Source: Streptomyces canus (lineage in GTDB: Bacteria; Actinomycetota; Actinomycetes; Streptomycetales; Streptomycetaceae). Taken from it: a DNA stretch of 64,000 nucleotides. Where the stretch lies: the NCBI RefSeq assembly GCF_030816965.1, contig NZ_JAUSYQ010000002.1:3381001-3445000 (forward strand). Direction: 5' to 3'. Below are positions 58,341 through 64,000 of this stretch, piece by piece. Both the position numbers and the translations under genes were made by a program. How positions within the stretch are numbered: the first letter of the stretch is position 1; each line of letters opens with the position of its first letter. Below the pieces are notes generated by a model, which had not been told where the DNA came from, ran no database searches, and worked only from the letters and a program-made list of their open reading frames with translations.

Positions 58341-59006
58341 CTAGGGGGTCCCCGGAGTCACCATCCCCGACTCGTACGCCACGATGACCAGTTGTGCCCG
58401 GTCCCGCGCCCCCAGCTTCCCCATGATCCGGCTGACGTGGGTCTTCGCGGTGAGCGGACTGAGGCCCAGGGCCTCGGCGATCTCGCTGTTGTTCAGGCCG
58501 CGCGCGACCAGCGCCAGCACCTCGCGCTCCCGGTCGGAGAGGCACTCGGGACCACCGCCCGGCACCGGCACCGACGGGCTGCGCAGGAACCGCTCGATCA
58601 GCCGGGCCGTCGGCCCCGGCGACAGCAGCGCCTCGCCGGCCGCCACCGTGCGGATGGCGTCGAGGAGTTCGGCCGGCCGGGTGTCCTTCACCAGGAACCC
58701 GGAGGCGCCCGCGCGCAGCGCCTCGACGATGTTCTCGTCGGTGTCGTAGGTGGTCAGGACCAGCACCCGCACCCCGGCGAGCTCCTCGTCGGCGGCGATG
58801 AGCCGGGTCGCCTCGATGCCGTCCAGGTCGGGCATGCGGATGTCCATCACCACCAGGTCGGGCCGCACTTCGCGGGCCGCCCCCACGGCCTCCCGTCCGC
58901 TGCCCGCCTCCCCGACGACCTCCATGTCCCGCGCCGACTCGACGAGCATGGCGAACGCGGCCCGCACCAGGGTCTGGTCGTCGGCGAGCAGCACGCGAAT
59001 GGTCAT
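58341..59006 (-). CDS. NarL/LuxR-family response regulator
   Basis: A 221-residue response regulator. Its receiver domain has Asp9/10, phospho-acceptor Asp55 (VVMDIRMPD) and VKDTRP, and the C-terminal LuxR helix-turn-helix reads LSDREREVLALVARGLNNSEIAE. Its ATG overlaps the histidine kinase stop (ATGA), so the pair is coupled and cognate. With the adjacent MMPL transporter this resembles envelope-stress or export control modules; the signal is unknown. Confidence 0.95.
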   Translation of the reverse strand: MTIRVLLADDQTLVRAAFAMLVESARDMEVVGEAGSGREAVGAAREVRPDLVVMDIRMPDLDGIEATRLIAADEELAGVRVLVLTTYDTDENIVEALRAGASGFLVKDTRPAELLDAIRTVAAGEALLSPGPTARLIERFLRSPSVPVPGGGPECLSDREREVLALVARGLNNSEIAEALGLSPLTAKTHVSRIMGKLGARDRAQLVIVAYESGMVTPGTP

Positions 59007-60220
59007 ACGGTTCCCTCCCCCACGGTGAGCGGCAGCGCTGCCGTCACCTCGAAGCCGCCGTCAGGGCGTGGTCCGGCGACGAGTGTGCCACCGACGCTGC
59101 GGGCCCGCTCCCGCATGCCGACGAGCCCGAAGCCGGGGGTGCCGCCGGGGGTGGGCCCGGTGCCGTCGTCGGTCACCGACACCCGCAGGGCGCCCGGTTC
59201 GTCGTACAGCCTCAGGCGTACGGCGGGTTCGGGTCCCGCGTGCCGGACCGCGTTGGTGAGCGCCTCCTGGACGATCCGGTAGGCGGCGGCGCCGACGGCC
59301 GGCGGCGGATCGGTGCGGATGCGCAGGTCCTGTTCGACGCGCGCGCCCGAGAGCCGGGCCGCCGCCACGAGGTCGGGCAGGCCGTCGAGGCCGGGCAGCG
59401 GGCCGCGGGTGTCGGACGGGCCGTGTTCGCGCAGTACCTCCAGGGTGGTGCGGAGTTCGCCGCGCGCGGTCCGGCAGGTCTCGGCGATGTCGTCGAGGGA
59501 CTTGGCGACCGCCTCCCGGTCGAGGCGTTCGGGGTCGGCCGCCAGGACGTGCGCGGCGACGGAGGTCTGGACGCCGATCAGGGTGATGCTGTGGGCGAGC
59601 AGGTCGTGCAGGTCGCGGGCGATGCGCAGCCGTTCCTCGGCGACCCGGCGGCGGGCCTCCTCCTCGCGGGTGCGTTCGGCGCGGACGGCGCGCTCGACGA
59701 TGGAGGCCACGTACTGACGGTAGTAGCGGACGTCGATGCCGCAGAAGAGGACCGCGATGATCCAGCCGGAGATCCGCAGCAGTTCGACGGCCTGATGGGT
59801 GCTGACGGTGAGCATGACGCTCGTGGAGACACCGAGGACGATGGCGCCCGTCAGGACCGTCCGCAGGGGGCGGCCGGTGACCGCGACCGTGTAGAGGGCG
59901 ACGTAGGCGACCGGGGTGGGCGCGAGGTGGTTGTACTCGAGGGCGTGGTACGGCACGATCACCGCCAGCAGCGCGGCCAGTACGAGCATCGGGCGGCGCC
60001 GCCGCCACACGATCGGCACATGGGCGGCCAGCAGCAGCGTCCACCCGAGGGCGTCCGGGCGGCGGGCCTCGTCGGTGAACAGCGCGCCGCACACGGCTGC
60101 CACCGCCAGCACGACGGCGAGCAGCGCGTCGTTGCGGGTGCCGTGCGGGGCGGTCCGCGGGTCGCGGTTGACCGCCGCCATGATCCGGTCCCCCAGGCGG
60201 GGCCTCGTGGTCTCCTGCAT
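59003..60220 (-). CDS. sensor histidine kinase (NarX/DesK-like, HisKA_3)
   Basis: A 405-residue membrane kinase with about five hydrophobic segments in the first 165 residues, then the HisKA_3 motif RIARDLHDLLAHSITLIG (His205) and an HATPase_c domain (YRIVQEALTNAVRHAG, GTPGFGLVGMRERA). There is no large extracellular sensor, so it probably detects membrane state. ATG at 60220 follows GAGG. It is upstream of and coupled to the response regulator; the MMPL gene is 62 bp upstream on the same strand. Confidence 0.93.
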   Translation of the reverse strand: MQETTRPRLGDRIMAAVNRDPRTAPHGTRNDALLAVVLAVAAVCGALFTDEARRPDALGWTLLLAAHVPIVWRRRRPMLVLAALLAVIVPYHALEYNHLAPTPVAYVALYTVAVTGRPLRTVLTGAIVLGVSTSVMLTVSTHQAVELLRISGWIIAVLFCGIDVRYYRQYVASIVERAVRAERTREEEARRRVAEERLRIARDLHDLLAHSITLIGVQTSVAAHVLAADPERLDREAVAKSLDDIAETCRTARGELRTTLEVLREHGPSDTRGPLPGLDGLPDLVAAARLSGARVEQDLRIRTDPPPAVGAAAYRIVQEALTNAVRHAGPEPAVRLRLYDEPGALRVSVTDDGTGPTPGGTPGFGLVGMRERARSVGGTLVAGPRPDGGFEVTAALPLTVGEGTV

Positions 60221-60282
60221 GGTGTCATCCTCGGGGCGGAAGGCGCCCTTCCGGGAGGGAAGGGCGCCCAGGAGTGACCTCG

Positions 60283-62358
60283 TCACACGGGTTCCGGCTG
60301 CCGCTCGGTCCGGACCGGCGGCTCGGGCGCCCGGGACAGCCGGCCCGGCCACCACACCTTCCGCCGCAGCGCGACGGCCGCGCTGGTGACGAGGTAGGTC
60401 CGCACGAGGAAGGTGTCGAGGAGCACGCCCACCGCGATCACGAAGCCCAGCTCGACGAGTTGGACCAGCGGCATGTTGGTGAGCACCGCGAAGGTGGCCG
60501 CGAGGACCAGGCCCGCCGAGGCGATGACCCCACCGGTCGTGCGCAGCGCGGTGAGGGCGGCGGTGACCGGTTCGGCGCCGGCCAGGGACTCCTCGCGCAT
60601 GCGGTGCATCAGGAAGATGCCGTAGTCGACGCCGAGGGCGACCAGGAACACGAAGGACAGCAGCCCGAGCCCCGGATCGGTGCCCTCGAACCCGAACACC
60701 GGCCCGAAGACCAGCCCGCCGATGCCGAGGGCCGCGGCCCACACGGCGACCACGGCCGCCACGAGGAGCAGCGGCGCGACGAGGGACCGCAGCAGGACGA
60801 TCAGGATGAGCAGCACGGAGACGAGGACGATCGGCACGACGATCGTCCGGTCCCGGGCGTTGGTGTCCTTCAGGTCGAGCTGCTGTGCGCTGGGCCCGCC
60901 GACGTAGGAGCCGTCGAGTCCGTCCCGCAGGGCCTTGATGGTCGCGGTCTCCCCCGCGGACTGGGGAGCGTTCCTCGCGGTGACGGAGATCTCGGTCCAG
61001 CCGTCTCCGGTACGGCCCTTGCGCGCACTGTCGACGCCCTCGGTACCGCGGGCCGTGGCGAGAGTCGCGTCGGCGCGGTCGGCCGGGGTGATGACGGTGA
61101 TGGGCTGGGTGCCCCGCTCCGGATAGGCCTCGGCGAGCGTCTCCATGGCGGCGACGGCGTCGGGCCTGCTGGTGAAGGAGTCCTCCTGCTTGATGCTGCC
61201 GGGCAGGTTCAGCACGCCCAGCGCGAGCGCCCCGAGCAGCACGGCCCCGCCGGCCAGCACGGTGAGCGGTCGCCGCCCGGCCGAGCTGCCCATCGCGGCG
61301 AACAGCGACCGGCGGACCTTGGGGGTGCTGCCGTAGCGCGGCACCAGCGGCCAGAACACCCGGCGGCCGAGCAGCACCAGGACCGCGGGCAGCAGCGTCA
61401 TCATCGCGGCGAGCGCGACCAGCACGCCGACCGTCCCCAACGGGCCCATTCCGCGGCTGCTGTTGAGGTCGGCGGCGAGCAGGCACAGCAGTCCCGCGGC
61501 CACGGTCCCGGAGGAGGCGAGCACGGCGGGCCCGCAACCCTTCAGCGCGGCCGCCATGGCGTCGTACGGCCGCTCGGCGCGCCGTAGCTCCTCGCGGTAC
61601 CGGGAGACGAGCAGCAGTGCGTAGTCGGTGCCGGCGCCGAACACGAGGATCGTCATGATGCCGCCGCTCTGACCGGTGACGGCGGTCCCGAACCCCTGGT
61701 GGAGGCCGTAGGCGACGGCCCGGGCCAGGAACTCCGACATGCCCGCGACCCCGAGCGGCACCAGCCACAGCAGCGGGCTGCGGTAGATGACGATCAGGAG
61801 CAGGGCGACCACCGCGGCGGTGGTGTAGAGCAGCGGGCCGCCGAGCGAGTCGTAGACCTCGCCTGCATCGGTGGCGAGGGCTCCTTCCCCGCCGACCTCG
61901 ACGCCGAGTCCGTGCCCGCCCTTCGCGATGTCCCGCACGTCGTTGACGAGGCGGTCGCGGGCCTTCTCGTCCGTGCCCGGCTCGGTGCTGGCGACGGGAT
62001 ACATCACGGTGGTTCCGTCCTTGGACGGAATGCCCTGCGGCTCGGCGGTGAGCGGGTGCGCGTCCGCGATCCGCCCGATCTGCCCGGCCGCGGTCGCCTT
62101 GTCGGCCGCCGTCAGCCCGCCGTCCCGGTGATAGACGACGACCATCTGCGTGGCTTCGCCCCCGGGCAGCCGGTCCTGGATCTTCGCGACCTGCGTCGAG
62201 TCCGCGCTCGCCGGCAGATAGTCCACGGCCCGGTCCCGCTGCACGTCCGCGAGCTTCGACGCGAACGGCGACACGGCTGCCAGCACGACGATCCACAACC
62301 CCAGCACGAGCCAGGGCACGGCACGTCGTCGCCGTGTGCTCATCTTTGCGGCCCCCAT
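60283..62358 (-). CDS. MMPL-family (RND) transporter
   Basis: A 691-residue exporter of the MMPL/RND family with about 12 hydrophobic segments in two repeats, each with a large extracellular loop after the first helix (residues about 40-180 and 385-500). It has the family motif GAGTDYALLLVSRYREEL and the matching second-half ALGVDYGIFLMHRMREESL, with Asp residues for proton flow. Such proteins move lipids, siderophores or toxic hydrophobes. ATG at 62358 has GGGAGG upstream. It is probably co-transcribed with the two-component genes that follow. Confidence 0.93.
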   Translation of the reverse strand: MGAAKMSTRRRRAVPWLVLGLWIVVLAAVSPFASKLADVQRDRAVDYLPASADSTQVAKIQDRLPGGEATQMVVVYHRDGGLTAADKATAAGQIGRIADAHPLTAEPQGIPSKDGTTVMYPVASTEPGTDEKARDRLVNDVRDIAKGGHGLGVEVGGEGALATDAGEVYDSLGGPLLYTTAAVVALLLIVIYRSPLLWLVPLGVAGMSEFLARAVAYGLHQGFGTAVTGQSGGIMTILVFGAGTDYALLLVSRYREELRRAERPYDAMAAALKGCGPAVLASSGTVAAGLLCLLAADLNSSRGMGPLGTVGVLVALAAMMTLLPAVLVLLGRRVFWPLVPRYGSTPKVRRSLFAAMGSSAGRRPLTVLAGGAVLLGALALGVLNLPGSIKQEDSFTSRPDAVAAMETLAEAYPERGTQPITVITPADRADATLATARGTEGVDSARKGRTGDGWTEISVTARNAPQSAGETATIKALRDGLDGSYVGGPSAQQLDLKDTNARDRTIVVPIVLVSVLLILIVLLRSLVAPLLLVAAVVAVWAAALGIGGLVFGPVFGFEGTDPGLGLLSFVFLVALGVDYGIFLMHRMREESLAGAEPVTAALTALRTTGGVIASAGLVLAATFAVLTNMPLVQLVELGFVIAVGVLLDTFLVRTYLVTSAAVALRRKVWWPGRLSRAPEPPVRTERQPEPV

Positions 62359-62495
62359 CGACGGGCCTCCCTCCGGTCGGACGTCTGGATCGCTTCCAGA
62401 CTCCCGGCGCAAGGGCCGGTGTTCGTCGGGCGGGAGGGCGAGTCGGGGGGTACTGCCAGGGGTGGCCCGGGGCGCGGACTACTCCCGGGGGAGTA

Positions 62496-63188
62496 TCAGG
62501 ACGGCGTCCGGGCCGCGACCAGCAGCCTGGTGACGTCGTCCGCGCAGATCGTCAGGGCCGTGCCCACGGTGGTGAGGACGTCCCGCTCCGCCGGGGTGTA
62601 GGGGCCGTCCGCGAGGGCGATGCGGGCGGCCTGGAGGAGGATCGACTCGCGGCCCGCCGGGGCGAGGTGGGGGGCGAGCGGGTCGAGGGCCTCGTGGAGC
62701 TCTATGGCGAGGCCGGCTCCGCAGGGGCGGTCGTAGACCCGGCCGGTGTCCTCGGCGAGGGCCTCGACCAGGGCCTCCAGCTGGTCCTCGGTGCAGTCGT
62801 CGAAGCCCGCCGCGCGGACCGTGGCGGCCGCGGTCTCCAGGGAGGTGCGCGAGCAGGTGCCGCCCGCCGCCAGGACCGCGAGCGCGACGGTGTGGACGGC
62901 GTCGCGGAGCATCGCGGAGAAGCGGGTCGTGGTCGGGTGGTCGAGGACGTCCGTGCCGAAGTGGCGTCGGCAGGCCGCGCATTCCACCACCGGGCCGGTG
63001 TCGCCGCGCGGCAGGACCGGGACGCCCAGGAAGACGAGTCGGCGACGGCCCGTCAGTCGCTGGAAGTTGCGGTCGCCCCCGCATCCGGGGCAGAAGAACT
63101 CGCCGTCGCCGACGGTCGTCCACGCGGTACGGGTGCCCAGGAAGCGCGCAGGCCTGGCGGCACCGGTTCGTCCCCGTCCTGGCAGCAC
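62496..63188 (-). CDS. zinc-ribbon plus TerB-like protein
   Basis: A 230-residue cytosolic protein. An N-terminal zinc ribbon (FFCPGCGGDRNF and VVECAACRRHFG, two CxxC pairs) is joined to a helical TerB-like domain that ends ALADGPYTPAERDVLTTVG, the acidic/PxE pattern of tellurite-resistance TerB folds. The start is placed at GTG 63188 because GGAGG lies 6 nt upstream; the longer frame (to 63245) adds basic residues without a ribosome binding site. Function is unknown; TerB folds often occur in stress and membrane-associated defence proteins. Confidence 0.78.
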   Translation of the reverse strand: MLPGRGRTGAARPARFLGTRTAWTTVGDGEFFCPGCGGDRNFQRLTGRRRLVFLGVPVLPRGDTGPVVECAACRRHFGTDVLDHPTTTRFSAMLRDAVHTVALAVLAAGGTCSRTSLETAAATVRAAGFDDCTEDQLEALVEALAEDTGRVYDRPCGAGLAIELHEALDPLAPHLAPAGRESILLQAARIALADGPYTPAERDVLTTVGTALTICADDVTRLLVAARTPS

Positions 63189-63317
63189 GTCGCACCTCCG
63201 CGTAACGCCGCGGCAACATCGCCGCGCTTGCGTGATGTTAGCCACATGAGCGGGGCGGAGTCAGCCCCCCGGCGAGACCTACCCGTGACCTCCACGCGTC
63301 GGTGGCCGATAAACGAC

Positions 63318-63353
63318 GGGGCCTTGATCGCCGTATACAGCGATCAAGGCCCC
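63318..63353 (-). terminator. leuA terminator
   Basis: GGGGCCTTGATCGC (63318-63331) and GCGATCAAGGCCCC (63340-63353) are perfect 14-bp arms with an 8-nt loop, 21 nt after the leuA stop on the minus strand. It separates leuA from the TerB-like gene. Confidence 0.85.
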
Positions 63354-63373
63354 AAAACCACCGGTCAGAGGGA

Positions 63374-64000
63374 TTATCGAGCGGCTCGGTTGACGGCGGA
63401 GACGACCGCCTTCAGCGACGCACGCGTCGTGTTCGCGTCGATGCCGATTCCCCACAGAACCTTGCCGTCGATCGCGCATTCGATGTAGGAGGCGGCCTGC
63501 GCGGAGGCGCCCTCGCTCATCGTGTGCTCCTGGTAGTCCAGCAGCCGGGCGTCGATGCCGACCTTGGCCAGTGCGTCGAAGAAGGCCGAGATCGGCCCGT
63601 TGCCGCTACCGGTCAGGACCGTGTCCTCGCCGTCGACCGTCGCCTCGACCCGCAGCGTGTCCACACCGTCGGTGTCCGTCGTCGACTGGCCGTTCCTGAC
63701 CTGGATACGACCCCACGGGTTCTCGGGGTTGGGCAGGTACTCGTCCTGGAAGGTCGCCCAGATGTCGGAGCCGGTGACCTCGCCGCCCTCGGCGTCCGTC
63801 TTGGCCTGGATGAGCTTCGAGAACTCGATCTGCATCCGGCGGGGCAGGTCCAGCTTGTGGTCGTTCTTCAGGACGTACGCGATGCCGCCCTTGCCGGACT
63901 GCGAGTTGACGCGGATGACCGCCTCGTAGGAGCGGCCGACGTCCTTCGGATCGATCGGCAGGTACGGGACCGCCCACTCGATGTCGTCGACGGTGACGCC
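63374..64000 (-). CDS. leuA: 2-isopropylmalate synthase, C-terminal part (start outside the window)
   Basis: The first committed step of leucine synthesis (2-ketoisovalerate plus acetyl-CoA). Only the last 208 codons are present: the end of the catalytic region (AVPYLPIDPKDVGRSYEAVI, RVNSQSGKGGIAYVL) and the whole C-terminal LeuA regulatory domain (GSGNGPISAFFDALAKVGID, YQEHTMSEGASAQAASYIEC) that binds leucine for feedback control. The frame stays open to the right edge. It ends in TAA at 63374-63376, followed by a strong hairpin. Confidence 0.96.
   Translation of the reverse strand, partial: GVTVDDIEWAVPYLPIDPKDVGRSYEAVIRVNSQSGKGGIAYVLKNDHKLDLPRRMQIEFSKLIQAKTDAEGGEVTGSDIWATFQDEYLPNPENPWGRIQVRNGQSTTDTDGVDTLRVEATVDGEDTVLTGSGNGPISAFFDALAKVGIDARLLDYQEHTMSEGASAQAASYIECAIDGKVLWGIGIDANTTRASLKAVVSAVNRAAR

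Noticed and set aside
1..64000. tRNA genes, attachment sites, prophage or IS elements
   Set aside because: No cloverleaf-like sequence, integrase, transposase or target-site duplication was recognised by eye. A tRNAscan and an ISfinder search would settle it.

Overview
The window is a piece of a Streptomyces (or very close actinomycete) chromosome. The evidence is very high GC with strong third-position GC, GTG starts, frequent ATGA start/stop overlaps, leaderless promoters, almost no TTA codons, and a core block known from streptomycetes: ppdk, dusB, glyS, znuACB-zur, uppS-recO and leuA. I see no rRNA, tRNA, prophage, IS element or CRISPR array.

Layout. 0-6.2 kb: TetR-controlled short-chain dehydrogenase, LysE exporter, second SDR, excalibur-domain protein, a coupled hydrolase/F420-type oxidoreductase pair divergent from a MerR regulator, and a 5'-truncated excalibur/LAETG remnant. 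6.3-9.1 kb: pyruvate phosphate dikinase. 9.5-14.2 kb: ROK regulator divergent from a two-gene glycoside hydrolase operon. 14.3-17.8 kb: LTA-synthase-like sulfatase, a repeat-dense 0.6-kb spacer, then dusB. 17.9-30 kb: transporters and regulators (two DHA2 MFS pumps, one small MFS, a giant CtpI/CtpH-like P-type ATPase with a coupled small partner, LysR and XRE/MmyB-type regulators). This stretch also holds a chimeric pseudogene in which a decayed 5-aminolevulinate synthase start is joined to the C-terminal half of a Gfo/Idh/MocA oxidoreductase. 30-34 kb: aldo/keto reductase-TetR operon behind a 36-bp perfect palindrome, LysE exporter, glyS. 34.2-37.3 kb: zinc uptake (znuA-znuC-znuB) and zur, with a Zur-box-like site over a probably leaderless znuA promoter.

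37.4-49.8 kb is the accessory-looking part and the best candidate for something undescribed. It holds a secreted protein with a degenerate NucA/NucB module and a C-terminal DNA/RNA endonuclease-like module; a secreted trypsin-fold protein that has lost both catalytic His and Ser and carries FG-GAP blades; and a small secreted protein. Divergent from these, across an unusually AT-rich 392-bp spacer, is a 1123-residue Tat-exported ALF-repeat, alanine-rich coiled-coil protein with a hydrophobic C-terminal segment, followed by a secreted M4 metalloprotease.

49.8-64 kb: uppS and recO (recO is preceded by a 19-codon mini-ORF resembling its own N-terminus), a secreted tripeptidylaminopeptidase-like hydrolase, a TTA-containing glycosidase-like gene, a class A beta-lactamase with no canonical start codon and TTA as its second codon, a tyrosine-phosphatase-like protein, a SigE-family sigma factor with a coupled membrane protein, a DapA-family lyase, a two-component system next to an MMPL exporter, a zinc-ribbon/TerB-like protein, and the 3' end of leuA, which runs off the right edge.
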